64,000 nt of DNA from Escarpia spicata. Taxonomy: Eukaryota > Annelida > Polychaeta > Sabellida > Siboglinidae. Positions 20,936-33,023 of this stretch are shown here, piece by piece. The position numbers and the translations under genes were made by a program. Below the pieces are notes generated by a model. It ran no database searches and had not been told where the DNA came from. It saw nothing but the letters and a program-made list of their open reading frames with translations. Positions within the stretch are counted from its first letter, which is position 1. Each line of letters opens with the position of its first letter. The DNA is taken from NCBI GenBank assembly GCA_963995525.1, contig OZ023211.1, positions 52,790,228-52,854,227 on the forward strand, in the 5' to 3' direction.

Positions 20936-21894
20936 GTTCTACCGTGCAAGAAAGCGTATGTATGTATACATAAACGCGCACACCTTTATACATACATGAT
21001 GGGCCGGTACGCTTCAAAGTGAGCCGAAAGAACAAGCCCGAAAATGTTAACTAGATATACGAATACAACAGGTAATATGTACCAGAATGCGAAGATGTTT
21101 CGGTAGTGTTCCTGCAGATGTCCATAATATAACTGTACTGAATAGTCACTTAGTTCTGCAAATATTGTAAATAATGTCTCTAAACACCTATAAGGTGTAG
21201 TGAACAAAGAGGTGGCGTCCACCTGATGCAATCATATCTGTATCTAATCAAACAACGGTCTTAACAACATCAATAATGTCACTGTGTTGCGTAACGATTT
21301 ATGTTTAGCCGGGCCGAACAAGCAACTTTGGTCGCTGACACTTCGCGATCGAGACACTCCTGTCGCTACGAGGCACGACTGTGATAACTGGCCAATCGTG
21401 GTACCGGCTGTGGACGTGTTTATCTGGCTCGAACGAGCAACATTGGTCGTTGTTGCTTTCCGAAACTTCCCAGACGCTACGAATTACGTGTCACAGGGCG
21501 GTCGTGTTGGTCAACGGCCCTTCTGTGTTGGTGCTTGTCGTGTTAGGCAAGGCCGGTCGGACGACACAGCTCGTCTTGGCGTAGCGAAACTGCCGAGGAA
21601 CGACTGGCTGGTGGCGGTTTGAGGTGAGTCTCCTCTAGGATGCGGGTCGTTGACACACAACGAGCACTCCGAAGTGCTACGAGTCGAGACTGGGTTTAAC
21701 TTTCGTGTTGCATGTTGAATAATGGGCCGACACTGCTCGGTGTTGCCCAGTCTTCTCTGAGGAGCGACTGGTTGGTCGCGCGGTGAATTGGTTGTTCTTG
21801 TGGTTCCAACTGAAACACTCGTATGACATACATTTAAATGGTTCTACGTCGGGTGTAAGCACAATAGGATCTTGATTGAATTGTCTTCAACGCG
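20936..21894 (-). mobile_element. LINE-R 3' end, recombinant copy, unit 2
   Basis: Left part is of the element T-linked type (GAGACTGGGTTTAACTTTCG at about 21683). The right edge is the truncation of the other copy (CAACGCG joined to ATTAATACTT at 21894/21895). The exchange therefore lies between about 21690 and 21890, and this single copy is the scar of a deletion between the two LINE-R repeats. Confidence 0.75.
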
Positions 21895-23160
21895 ATTAAT
21901 ACTTAATGTTGTTACTTTTTAAAGTAATGTTTACATCAATTTCTCTTATTCCAAATACAGTACTCTCGTAGGTTAGACAATAAGCAACTTACGGTGGATG
22001 AAGCCAGAGGCAATCTGTTTTAATTCGTGATTCTGAGCATCTAATAAAGATACATCTTATACACAAAGTTGTCTTCTTCTATCTTTTTGTCATATCTTCA
22101 TTTCTCTTGGTCTATAAGCAGTACGTTTGTAAGTTCACCAAGAACAGCAGCATTTCATTAATTTGTGGAACATTCATATTTTGTAAAGATTGAATACTAC
22201 AAGTTTCTGGTCTATGTGGAAATGAAAGCCTGTTAACCCGTCAAAAACAGCTTCAACGAAAGTCCAGTTTTCTTGTACTAAGGTACATCAAAAAATAATT
22301 GTGTTAGGGACTCCTCTTTTCGCCTACATATATTACACTAAGGTGTCTTACTAAGCTTGTAAGTGTGCAATTGCGTCATCATTACTTGGGGTGCAATTCT
22401 CCATGCTAAATATATTTTTTTGAATTTACGAACTGAAAACGGATGTTTCTCAAGGCCAGTTCAAATTTGACTGACGGGAAAATTGATCTGACATATGGGT
22501 CGTGGGTGCACTTTCATTAATTTATTATATATAATCTTTGTAGTCACCATTTCCATTCCACTATAATTGGGAAATTCTTCAACGAAACTGCGAAAAAACT
22601 TGAGAAGGCATCTCTGTAAAACTTGGGTGCTGACTCTGAATGTGGTTTCGTTCTATCAGCTAGAGAGGAATTATATGTCCTTAGTTGCAACCATATCCAG
22701 TACCGTGCACGAAAAATCCATTTTGCCTAACTTCCTTTTATTAATGTCAACACATGTTTAATTAATAATGCATTCAATTTAGTTCGTCAGTTTACCACAT
22801 TCATCCCTCCTTCATAGAAACTGTTATGCATTGTCTTTCTATTAACCATTTCTACTTTGTTTTTCCATATGAATGAAAAAAGTAGTTTGTTTAACCTTGT
22901 TTCCACGTATGCAGGCATAAGTAATACACTTCCTGTACACCAAATGGAATTACAGATAACCGTATGTAAAATAACGCTTCTGCCTTTAAGTGTCGAGTCT
23001 CTGTTACTAAATAAATTTACAGTATTTTCAATTTTTTAAGCATTTTTCCCCAGTTTTTACTTTCAGCATGGTCCGACCCTAAGTAAATCCCACTTCTTAA
23101 GTTCACTCGACCATTTTAACCCAAAAGGCTGGTCTTTTCTATCTCTACATTTACCCAACC
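21895..23160 (-). pseudogene. LINE-C ORF2 C-terminal region, decayed, unit 2
   Basis: As in unit 1 but with about 85 bp missing right after the stop-proximal codons (GAAGCC joined to AGAGGCAATC at about 22005), a loss shared with units 3 and 4. No open frame remains. The spacer at about 22.8-23.16 kb has no recognisable motif. Confidence 0.55.
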
Positions 23161-24616
23161 ACGTTCCAAATGTTTGTTTGTTTGTTTGTTTGTTTATTTA
23201 ACTTCGCTGCTGATACCAACTCATATCATTATATTAGCATTAGTATTTTCCTGACAGAACTGTCATTCGTTACAAATAAAGTTGTATCATTGGCATACTG
23301 TGATATTTGCCTCATGTGTCCCAGGAAGTGGGAATCCTTTGATCATGGGATAATTACGTATGCGATGAGCAAAGGGTTCTATACACAGCACATACAACAA
23401 AGGTGACAGGCTGCATCCCTGTCGGACACTACACTGAACTGGTAACGACTCTGTAATGAATCCATTTATTAATATTTGACTTGACACGTCAGCATATAAT
23501 AGTTTGACCAAGGAAATGAATTGCGTTCCAAACCCAAAAGCTTCTAGTACAGTAAATAAATATGTATGTGATACTCTATCAAACGCTTTAGATTGATCTA
23601 ATGATATAGTGGCACCTGCCATATTATTCCCATTTATACATTCTGTAATATTTCGAATCTGATGTGTGTTATCTTGGATGGTACGCCCTGGAATTGAACA
23701 TGTTTGGTCTGGATGTACTATTACAATCATTACTGTCTTTAGTCTTGAAGTAAGAGCTTTAGACACAATTTTGTAATCACAGTTTAATAAGGAAATAGAA
23801 CGTCAATTTGTCGAAAGTTCTGCGTTTTCTTTGTTGTTTACATATTAGTGTTATTAGACACTGTCTTTGGGAAGGTGAACGTTTTCTTTCTAACCAACAA
23901 CGATTTATCAGATTTACAAACGATTTACCAATGTAAGGAAAAGCGAAAGTGTAAAATTCTTTGGGTAATCCATCCGGTCCTGGGGATTTATTATTTTCCA
24001 TTAGTTTTATTGCTTTCTTACACATTCTTTCAACGTTATTTGCCCGGTTTTTAACTCTCTTGACTCATTTTTGGAATGTCTAAGAAAATAATCATTTAGG
24101 GAAGCGTCAGTATCTTTTCGTCTATACAATTAGTAACAAGTATTTCTCCTTTATCATTTTTTAAGAGAGAATATATTTGTCTGTGGCCGACCTTTTTCTT
24201 TACAGAAGAAGAAATTTGTATGTTTTTAATCGTTTTCTAAGTTAACTTTGGATCTTATTTTTGAACCTTCTAACAATGTATTATTAATATAATCTACTAA
24301 GCTTTGTGCTTCTTTAATTTGGTTTTGTAAATCTTGTGATATTCCGTGTTTGTTTCCTAGTCGGTTTAGTCTTTTTAAATTCTGGTTTGCTTCTTGTAAT
24401 TCAGAATGTTTAACTCGTGGCAAGCGGATAGAGTGGAACATTATTAACCGCCGGAATTGTATTTTACATTCTTCCCACCAGTCAGTATTTTGTTCAGTAC
24501 TTTATTCTAGTGTTTCCCATAAATATTTGAAATCAGTTTGGAAGTATGGATCTTCTAAAGTTTTTGTATTGCATTTCCAATACCCTAGTTCAGTCTCTTG
24601 CAGAACATCACCATCT
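23161..24616 (-). pseudogene. LINE-C reverse transcriptase and linker, unit 2
   Basis: Motif A SLDQSKAFDRVSH and motif B SVRQGCSLSPLL are in the 159-codon frame 23766-23287, and NNKSPGPDGLPKEFY is in 24025-23777. The active site reads Y-A-N-D after a frameshift, as in all copies. A 40-bp deletion at about 24130 removes part of the linker. The GTTT tract (23171-23194) is one repeat longer than in unit 1. Confidence 0.85.
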
Positions 24617-25140
24617 CTTCACTCCCCGTAACTGGTGGGCTCTGTGTATCCCCCCTCTCCAGTTCGTGTTCCGATGGTACTGTGACCATCCTATTTCTGT
24701 TCCTCCTTACTTCAGCAAGTCTGTCTTAATGTAAATTCCGGATGCCTTCCGCGGCAACCACCCACGCTTTTCTCTCCTCCTTTGACAATCCATGTAATAC
24801 TGAACGCATTTGTTCAGTCATTATATTTACTCTTTGCTCAGAATTGACCGCCAGTGCCGCGGTCACGCTACCGTGCGTGCCGTCTCTGTTATTACGTAAC
24901 AGGGCGATGCCGGCCGCAATTTTGGTTGTCGTCTCAGCGTCAATGTCGTCTCGCGGAGGGGTCTCCGCGACTGTCTCCTCGTTTACACACACACACACAC
25001 ACATCTTCTGTCTGTTCTCCTCTGGCTTCTCCTTCTCCACACTTCCTTCCACGGGTAGCGTTGCCGTATATAATAAACGGGACACACTGTATCACTTTCC
25101 ATGCATGCCAGAAATCAATTGTTAGATAAATATAAAAAAC
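24617..25140 (-). pseudogene. LINE-C ORF1 segment 3, unit 2
   Basis: The (AC)9 run at about 24985 puts LPVEGSVEKEKPEENRQK and CVNEETVAETPPRDDIDAE in one 119-codon frame (25085-24726) through LHGLSKEERKAWVVAAEGI. It is the most complete copy of this block. GSVTAALAVNSEQ is contiguous, with no X insert. Confidence 0.65.
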
Positions 25141-25685
25141 CGCACCTAATTTGTATCGCTGCCAACAAAGGCCACAACGGCGGTGCTTACCGGACCCGTC
25201 GCCGCCGGTGCCGCCGGTGCTGCCGATGCCGCCCTCACGCTTCCGTGCACGCTGTCGCTGTTATTGCATAACACGGCGTTGCCGATCGCACTTGTTGTAG
25301 CCGCCGCAGCGTCTGGGCCGTCTCGCGAAGAGGTCTCCGCGACTGCCTCCTCGTCCAAGCACATATCTTCTGTCGGTTCTCTTCCTTCCACGGGTAGCGT
25401 TGGCGTACGTTGCCTTTACCTCACTACACCCCTCCGTCGTGTGGCCATACACACCACGGTGACGACAGAAGGGTGTAGTGCACTCTCTCCGGTAAAGTCC
25501 TGTTTTTCAACATTTCAAGCAAAGTAGCGGTCGGCCTGTTATGGTGACCAAACATTAATATTTTTCATAAGTTGTCGGATTGGTGACAACAATGATATGT
25601 GGGATGTCACGCTAGTCACCAATCATCACTACTGATCTTACTCCCGTTGCAACACTTTCACAGCCTGGACTAGATGATTTTCTTC
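25141..25685 (-). pseudogene. LINE-C ORF1 segment 2, unit 2
   Basis: Knuckle present but with a point change (LKC side reads LKCRKTG with GLYRREC-like decay near 25490). TYANAT, EEAVAETSSRDGPDAAA and the GGTAAGC donor-like site (about 25187) are kept. Confidence 0.6.
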
Positions 25686-26475
25686 TACAGCTCTATTCTC
25701 TGTCTCCTCCACGACCCTCACTGCCGTCCCTTCTCCACTCTTTCCTCCTGTACCTCCTCATACGACTCCTCCATGTCTTTCCCCGTCACCGGTACACTGT
25801 CCTCTCCTAGCTGACTAGCTACTCCCGCATACGTACCTGCGGTGGCGGTGGAACATTCCTCGGTAGTATGTTCATACTTCTTATGATGTCTGTAGTATGG
25901 GGTGACACAATCCCGTCCGAAATGCCCTTCATGTCTGCACTTCAAGCACAGGGGCATTCGCCCTGTCGTTGTGATCAACATCTCATGTATATCTGTGTTG
26001 TCGGGATTAGTAACTACCATTATATGTGGGAGATCATTTTTATCGCTACACCCTCAAATCCCTTCGCCACTGACATTTCGTAACGGATTTACTGTAATTT
26101 GCCATGTAAACTCACGTACGAAGCAATTACTTCGTTCGGCACATATGGCGGTGCCCAATGTACCCTCACCATAAACTGGTTTGTGTCGGCTGACTTGATC
26201 CGGAAAAGGAGATTCCCTTTAACTCTGACTTTTCCCTTCGGGAGTAGAAGGTCTTAACTTTTGAACTCCTTTAACACCAGAAACCACTCATTGTTCCTTG
26301 TCAGTGGTCCAAAAGAAAGCACGTGTTCATTTACCTTCCCTTTGACTTCTTCAAATCCTAGAAGAAAATCTTCTCTGTAATGCGGTCTTTCGTCATACGG
26401 CTCAGTTAGGATCAATGAACACTTCTGTACTTCCTGCCAATCATCTTCCAGTGTGATATTTCGCCCAGGAGGCAT
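25686..26475 (-). pseudogene. LINE-C ORF1 segment 1, unit 2
   Basis: ATG at 26475 (MPPGRNITLEDDWQEVQKCS), stop near 26254. The knuckle frame at 26020-25718 carries CLKCRHEGHFGRDC. TNPDNTDIHEM replaces the TNPDNTHKHEM of units 1 and 4. Confidence 0.7.
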
Positions 26476-27191
26476 TTTCCTTCATCGATAGTACGGCCTC
26501 GTTATGGTGAAAATATGGTGTCTCGCCAGCGGACAAATCCGAATGTTCGTTTTATTGATATCGTTTGTTATAGTTAATTGAAGTGTAGCTATTATTAATG
26601 CATATTTATCACTAGTTGTCTACAAGGGAATAGTAATGAGTTCTGAAATTATAAAGCAACAAAACAAGTTTCATGTTCAGCTTCTTGCTCTGCTGAATAA
26701 TAGAGAGCATAGTGAGGGCACTTTCCGAAAGGGGGCGGGACTGGCTATGCACTCGGATGTTGAACGGCATGCTCACCACGAGCCAAGGGCGGCTGACAAC
26801 ATTACTGTAGAGTGGTGTAGTGTAGTGTAGTAGTGCCACGCGTGGCTTGAAGTGATGCTTTATTGGTATAGAACGCAAATGTGATCAATGATGTGTTTTG
26901 TAGAAAAGCGATTCACATTCTGAGGTGATATACAACGTGCTCATACGAAAAAAATGTAAACAGACCGTATGACTGTTAGTTTGATGCCGCGTTCGATGTT
27001 ACATTTTCAGAATTGGAATGATAAACTTCCAACGATTTTTAAAAATAGTACTAAAAACATATACGTGTTGTTAAAATCTGAAATTGCTAGGAAGCACGCG
27101 GTTAATCCTTTCTGTAAATGGAAATAAAATACATTTGTTGCGCATCTAAAAGAATCAATACGGTTTACCAATTGAAAGTACAACATAATAG
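26476..27191 (-). promoter_or_regulatory. Region upstream of LINE-C ORF1, unit 2
   Basis: GC box at 26731-26740 and palindrome CCACGCGTGG near 26837 are conserved. GTGTAGTGTAGTGTAG is one repeat longer than in unit 1. No gene is visible. Confidence 0.35.
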
Positions 27192-27927
27192 TCCTAGAAG
27201 AAAATCTTCTCTGTAGTTAGGATCAATGAACGTTTTTTCTTTTCTTGCATGTGTTTATTCGTATTATTGCACATACATTTACATTAAAACCGCACAACAA
27301 TCGAATAAACTAACCGGAAAATACACGGGAATATACACGGGTTTGAAACGGTGGTTGTCGTTATTTTAACGGAGACGTGTTGTCAAACCGGGCGTATATA
27401 GTGTATATAATATATTTAGCTCACCTGTTGTTCAATTGTAAAAGGAATTTAGGTGAAAAGAATGTTAATTTTTGTGATACTCTCGGCATGGTATATGTTT
27501 AGCCTTTACCTGCTTTGATTGACGGACTTGCGTGAGTTTACCTCCCCATCGGTCCTTTTTGTGATGACGGTGATGACAACACTGTGGGATGAGGTAGCTT
27601 GCGGGCTTTTTAAGGCCTCGCCAGTAGGCACTTCTGAATCTCTGTTTTCTGATATTTTATAATTTAATTCAATCCTGAACCATATTCCCACCGCTTTGAA
27701 CGATTTGAACCAAACCCAGAAGCATTTCCCTCCCCATTGTTTTCCCATGCATTTCCATTGAATTTAGAAGAAAAGTGTTTCTTGTAGTACACATATATCT
27801 ATTGAATATTTATTAAAAAAATAATGTGAGAAAATTGGGTTTTTGGCAGTCTCCCAACCCACGACAATTTAAACTTATAAGATTTAATCTATCCATTTCA
27901 GTGTATGTTATACATCAACATGATAAC
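27192..27927 (-). mobile_element. LINE-A 3' end with start of endonuclease (unit 2/3 border)
   Basis: Tail begins at 27232 on a LINE-C scrap (27192-27231). Minus codons at about 27870-27506 show NCRGLGDCQK, YSIDICVLQE and WFKSFKAVGIWFRIELNYKIS, which match the start of an L1-type endonuclease. A 2-bp loss after CVLQET and a stop break it. Most of ORF2 is missing. Confidence 0.65.
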
Positions 27928-29520
27928 TTAAACGGTGTATTTCTTTTCAGTAGAATTGCTTAGCTCTGGCTCCTCATCAGAGGCAGAACTAGGTCCCTCC
28001 TCATCTATCACCAGCTGCCAAATGAAGGGCCGTCCGGCGAGAGATGAGGAGAGACACTAAGGGGATCTTCCCTTCCGTTTCCATATTCTCACTTCCATCC
28101 ATTCCCCGTCGTCAGGGGCCACGCCCTCCTCCGAACTGTCGGAGCAGAGCATGTCCCCCGACATCGGGGGGACAACACATTACACTCCTCGTCTTCCCTC
28201 TCTCTCGTCTCAGATGGTATCCCGACCAGGGGACAGACCCCGACTCATTGATCCACCCGTTCTCGATCATGGGACGGGAGGCCACTTGGACCTACTGGCC
28301 GCCCGAACTGGTGTTGACCGGCCCTGTATCGACCGCGTCACTCTCCCCTTTGGCCGACATTTCGACCGCTATTGTCTCGGACACGGTGTCACACACCCGG
28401 TCTGGTTTACTAGCACTGCTAGAATCAACTAACTTTTTGCCTTCGGCCGCTGTCACCCATGCCTTTTTCTCATCACTGCACAGCTCTTTTATTGCTGTCC
28501 TCATCTGCTTGGTAATGATGTCTACACGTGTTACGTTTGTTTCGGCGTGGGACCCCGTTTTCTCTGCCACTCGTACTTTGGTCTTCTTTACTGGCTTTCC
28601 AGCGAAGTCTTCCACCCACTTACCTCGTTCCGCTTCGTTAGTTCTGCGGACGCTTGTGGGTGTCGCTCAACATCCATCAATACACCGGCCCCCTCCACGC
28701 TGTTGTCCATCTCATCGTCTCCACCTTCCCCCCTTATAATGTTCCTGGTTGCGTTAGCATATGTTGCCTTCTGTATAGTGCAACTCTGTTGTATGGCCAT
28801 GATGACGACAGTAGGGCGTGGTACAACCCCTTCTGTAGTGGCCTGTTTGTCTACATTTTAAACACAATGGAGGTTTGCCGGGAAATGTCACAAGTAGTTC
28901 ATACTGTTCATATTTCAGGATTTGTAACTAAATCAGATTTGGTATTTCGTCTTTATTTCCTACCATTACCACAGTTCGGACACCTATAGCTACTCCCTCA
29001 AAACCTGTTGTGGTCGACTTTACAAAAGTTGTAGATTTGACAATAGCAACACTTTCCAATTCTGTCACGATGGCCGAATTTGACACAAAGGACGGTGCCC
29101 AGTGCACTCGCGCAGTAAAGTGTCTTTTGTCAGCCGGTTTAACTCGGAAGACCTTACCATTTGCCAATATGCTGCCTTGTAATAGCAGACGGTCCTTAAT
29201 TTCTATAGATTTCAAAGTCATGTACCATACATTGTTCTTATTCAGTGGGCCGAAGGACAAAACGCTTTCACTCACCTTATCCAACCGCGACTCACGGTTG
29301 TCTTTAAAATCTTCACGACAATACGGGCGACCATCGTAAGGTCCCACGAGGATCACGCTGCACTTCTGTACTTTATTCCAACCGTCGTCCTATCTAACCA
29401 TCATCACACCACTTGTAATTCTGCACTTTCCACAGTGCGTGTTTCTGCGCCAACCATCCGGGAAATGCAAACTGTTTTGTCCAACTGTCTGGCGATGTTA
29501 CAATACGCATGAATCCCAGT
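27928..29520 (-). pseudogene. LINE-A ORF1 with 5'UTR, unit 3
   Basis: Here the N terminus survives: DDGWNKVQKCSVILVGPYDG, REDFKDNRESRLDKVSESV and SFGPLNKNNVWYMTLKSIE are followed by the RRM-like region in one 142-codon frame (29356-28928). An in-frame TAG replaces the upstream start (about 29390). The knuckle CLKCRQTGHYRRGC and TYANAT follow in another frame, and a 1-bp loss (CACCCACTT at 28616) derails NEVSGWKTS. 29397-29520 is noncoding and abuts LINE-R. Confidence 0.75.
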
Positions 29521-29627
29521 TTTCACGAAAGCACTACTGCTAATCGGTGACAAAACAAACATCAAAATATATACCGTTTCAATTCGAATCGAATACCGAT
29601 TCCTAAATTAACTAACGGAAGTATATG
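29521..29627 (-). repeat. LINE-R 3' terminus left of element T, unit 3
   Basis: TTTCACGAAAGCACTACTGC and the next 60 bp match 9753-9820 and 39374ff, so element T separates this end from the rest of LINE-R at 33045. The minus-strand end CTTTCGTGAAA directly abuts the LINE-A 5'UTR. Confidence 0.7.
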
Positions 29628-29648
29628 ATATGAGCCTGTGACAAAAGG
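29628..29648 (+). repeat. Terminal inverted repeat of element T (left), unit 3
   Basis: Reads ATATGAGCCTGTGACAAAAGG. It is an exact reverse complement of 33024-33044. Similarity inward of this is weak. Confidence 0.8.
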
Positions 29649-30003
29649 CGGTGCCAAAAAGGGGATGTCTAGTCAAAATTTCATAATGCTTTTTTATTTT
29701 GAACTTGATGTTTTCCTGAATGTGTTATATTTTAGGTGTGTAAAATTATGCATGGCAAGATTACTGTTGTAGTAGTTCTAGGCTGGTGCATAAATTTATG
29801 TCATTAACTGAAAAATGTTGTTTGTGATGGTGGACATAAAAGTTCTTTGAATTTGACATTTTGGCACCATTCAAGAAGCTCCCTTCCATTGTAATGATAT
29901 TTTGCTGATTTCTGTTTAGAATAATGGACACTTTTGTAAAATTTTCCTAGTGCTTTATTTCTTTTCAGTCTTGATTTAATGTCCACCATCATAACATAAC
30001 TCT

Positions 30004-30110
30004 GTGTCAAGTGCTTCAGCAACATTGACATTCACATCCCCAGTGGCAGAGTCGAGTGCTTCAGCAACATTGACATTCATACCCCCAGATGCGAGTGCTT
30101 CAGCAATAGA
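30004..30110. repeat. Short tandem repeat coding VAEALD-type text
   Basis: Two 45/39-bp spaced copies of GAGTGCTTCAGCAACATTGA plus CATTCA and a third partial copy. On minus it gives NVAEALDSATGDVNVNVAEALD. Present in units 3 and 4 only, since units 1 and 2 have lost this stretch. Confidence 0.7.
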
Positions 30111-32025
30111 CTCGTCGTAAAAAAAAATCCTGGTCTTCAACCACAGGTACTGCAGCTGCAGCATCTGCCCTCACTTCGTTTCTGCCCTCAGTCTACTTCT
30201 CTTGTTCTTCGTTTTACAACTTTGAGTTGTATGTTGTTCCAACAGTTGACAAACGTCTTGCGGAGACATTCTTGTGGATTGTCTTGCAAGCATGGAGGGC
30301 AGAAACACGTAAGATTCCTTGTAGCCGACGTGTTATTTCCCACACGCTTGATGCTGTGAAGCTGACGTGTTCCAGGAACGGTCATCACAGCTGATGACGG
30401 AATTGATCTGTCAATCTGCTCTGTTGTGATCAGTGTGAAGGAGCGCTTGATCTGAAGGGAATCGGGCAATGGCAAAGTGTAGTTATCACAGCAGTGCTGG
30501 TACATTGCTGCAGCACTTTGTACAATGCATTCACCCGCACGAATGTCATCATCAACTGCCCCCTTGGTGACGCCTCCATAAGCATCACATGCACTTTTGC
30601 CATGTCTTGAACCAAAACAACATCTCTCAATGGGAATGTTGCCACACGCATTTGAGAGGTGAAAGAATGGGAGTTTTGATTTGTACTGGGCTGCACACCC
30701 ATCTGAAAAGACAACCATGTTCCCAACCTTCTCCATCACAGACAGAAGGTGGTCTGTCGTATTATCAAATATCGTCTTTACTATACTGGCATCATGGCAC
30801 AAGTAATCTGATAAAAAATATCAGATAGTCCCTTACAGTTGTAGAGCAATGAGGGCAATTGTAATACAGCACTGTGGGGTGCACGGTCACTTGACTGTAA
30901 CCCCAATGGGCTGACCACTTTATCCTGATATTTGCAAAGAAAGGTCTCTGCAATATCACAGACAGCCACCGCCCACATATTGGGGTTTGCCGACAGGAGC
31001 GTCCTGAACTGGCAAAACTACCACCTGAAGACGAAGAGAGTTTTGAGAATAGTTGCAGTTCCTTCATCAGCTGATCAAGGAGTACCTGCAAGGTTCCATC
31101 CTTTGATACCAGTTCTCTCCTCTTGCCACGATCAGATTTAACTATTTCCAAAATTTCCATCTCACAACTCTATTGTGAAAGGATTGGATCTCCTCTTGCA
31201 TCTTGACTTTGAGCTTGCTTGGACCGCAGATTGGGCACTTTCGATCCAAACAAGACTGCTTTGGCTCCTGGCAGAGGCTTTTTTTCTGACAGTGCATCTC
31301 TTCCATCAATTGGTTCCCCCAAGGGACGATTGAGCGTGTCCAATTTGAGGTCTACATTCGTGCAGATCTCACAAAGGCACTGCCTGTAGTTCTGCTTCCT
31401 GGATTTGAGGACACTGGTGGGCAAGTGGCGGTATAGACTCCGAAGGGACAACCTATGTTGAGGATGCTTTGATTGAATTGTGTGGATTCTTTTTGGAGGA
31501 TTTTTTAAATTTTGCATCAAAGTCTTTTTGGACACAGATCTTTTTCCATGCATGTCCAAATACACTTCTTGCAAAAACGAGATGGCTGCTCTACTCGCAG
31601 GTGTCTGCTTTCTTTTGTACAATTCGTTTTCAGGCCGTTTCTTAGTTGGAGAGATAATGTCAAGCATCAGTTTTCTAGTTCCTAAAGCTCTTTTGTATCG
31701 TTGTCTTTTGACTTTGCCAAGTTCCTTACAGAATGAAGTTAATAATTTTCGTGGGGAAGGGGAAACTCCTCCTGTGTTCATTTAGTTTGTGGTTGTCTTT
31801 GCCTCCCCGAGTAGACTAGATACTAATGCACTGTATACGGAACATTTGTTACTCTTCTGAGTGAGAAGGCGTTTTTTCATTCTGTAGATAGCCTTCTTCT
31901 GTGCTTCCTTCCCAGAAGATGGAGGGGCCACATTGGCATACTGCGATGCACGATATCTATCTGCTGGATGAAGTTGTTCTGCCTCTGATGCAGGTGGCAG
32001 TGGCATAAAAATCTGTTGCAGCTTC

Positions 32026-32168
32026 TCAACACTCAGTGGTGGTGGCGGCGTCTCTACACCAGGTGTTGGCTGCATCTTTACACTAGGTGGTGGCAGCGTC
32101 TCTACACTAGGTGGTGGCAGCGTCTCCACACTAGGTGGTGGCAGCATCTCTACACTAGGTGGTGGCGG
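32026..32168. repeat. 24-bp Pro-rich minisatellite, unit 3
   Basis: Five to six copies. The frame here runs unbroken from KQKIPRQRVE through the repeat, because GGGG at 32167 replaces the GGG of units 1 and 2. Confidence 0.85.
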
Positions 32169-32201
32169 GGTCTCAACACGCTGTCTTGGTATCTTTTGTT
32201 T

Positions 32202-33023
32202 CTGATTTTAGTATGCAGCACATTTCTCTCTGTGACGTCGCTATTACTATTAATTATGGTCGGTTGTGACGTTTTTGGTCGATTGTGACAACTAACAATT
32301 CCCGGACACGACAGCAAAACTTACCCGGCCTTCTCGGCGGCGCCATTGTACGAAGCCCAACCAATGTGGTAAATCATGTGACTGCTTCAGGCCAATCACT
32401 GCTTAATCCGTTGCGCCGTAAGGGCTTTTGCATTTCTGATATCGGCGATTAGTCGTTCGTGACAATCGGACATTAATTTCACGTATCAACAAAATGATCG
32501 TCCTACAATATTTTATATTACACTAAAACGCCCGACATTTATGAAAAAGAAGTAGTTTTAGACGTGTTTTCATACAAAACTCGGGATCACCGCGCGAGTA
32601 TTTGTAAACAAACATCGGCTTTTGTGTAACATGGTCGGCGGACATTTAGCGTCACAAACGACGGCCAATTTTATCGATCAAATTCACTTCATAAAATTAG
32701 TTATTTTTACGTTATTTCTAAGTAAGTGTATGTTCTGTTCCATGTTTTATCGAATCCATAACCGATGGTTAATGTTAGTGCTGTGAGAAGTGAGTCACCG
32801 TCAGTTGTCCCCTTTTTCAGCCTCTCAAAATTGCGCCGTTTTCAACTTCCACAGACATTTTAACGCAGTTTGTGGTAACTGAATAACGGTAACTGAATAA
32901 CACAATTTGTTGGTATGTATGTCTATATTGTATTCTAAGAACATGACACAAGAAACAAACAGCTATTTTGTAACAAAAACATTTTTAATTTGGATGCAAA
33001 CCAATCGGGGGTTCGCTCCATTA
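32202..33023 (-). promoter_or_regulatory. 5' region of element T gene, unit 3
   Basis: Same ATG and GTAAGT arrangement as unit 1. It has a private loss of TTTTGTTCACGGGACGTCGA-like sequence (near 32788) and a small duplication GGTAACTGAATAAC (32875-32901). No gene is seen. Confidence 0.3.

Larger units (their letters stand above)
16976..28043. repeat. Tandem macro-unit 2 (short form, 11.07 kb)
   Basis: Follows unit 1 closely to about 21.7 kb (shared 1051-bp deletion, shared GGG insertion), then jumps from the first LINE-R copy to the second. All of LINE-B, LINE-D and their flanks are missing. From 21.9 kb it resembles unit 3, sharing a 40-bp deletion in the RT linker (at about 24130) that units 1 and 4 lack. 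Confidence 0.9.
29804..32201 (-). pseudogene. Transposase-like gene of element T, unit 3
   Basis: Frames in order: KQKIPRQRVETPPPPSVE through SLLGEAKTTTN (32201-31782, ending at TAG where units 1 and 2 have AAG); a 203-codon frame (31781-31170) with VKRQRYKRALGTRKLMLDII, SKKTLMQNLKNPP and CLCEICTNVDL; then MEILEIVKSDRGKRREL; DIAETFLCKYQ; and a 204-codon frame (30802-30188) with FSDGCAAQYK (about 30699), SRHGKSACDAYGGVTK, VPGTRQLHSI and NIQLKVVKRRTREVD. An extra T in the T7 run at 31279-31285 drops the CPIC pair out of frame. Downstream to 29804 a Cys-poor basic stretch (KFYKSVHYSKQKSAKYHYNG) may be a former C terminus. Confidence 0.65.

Noticed and set aside
28617..28640. GAG|GTAAGTGGG donor-like site in LINE-A ORF1
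   Set aside because: The frame reads straight through this site in unit 2, and LINE-A has no matching acceptor or insert, so it looks like a chance consensus.
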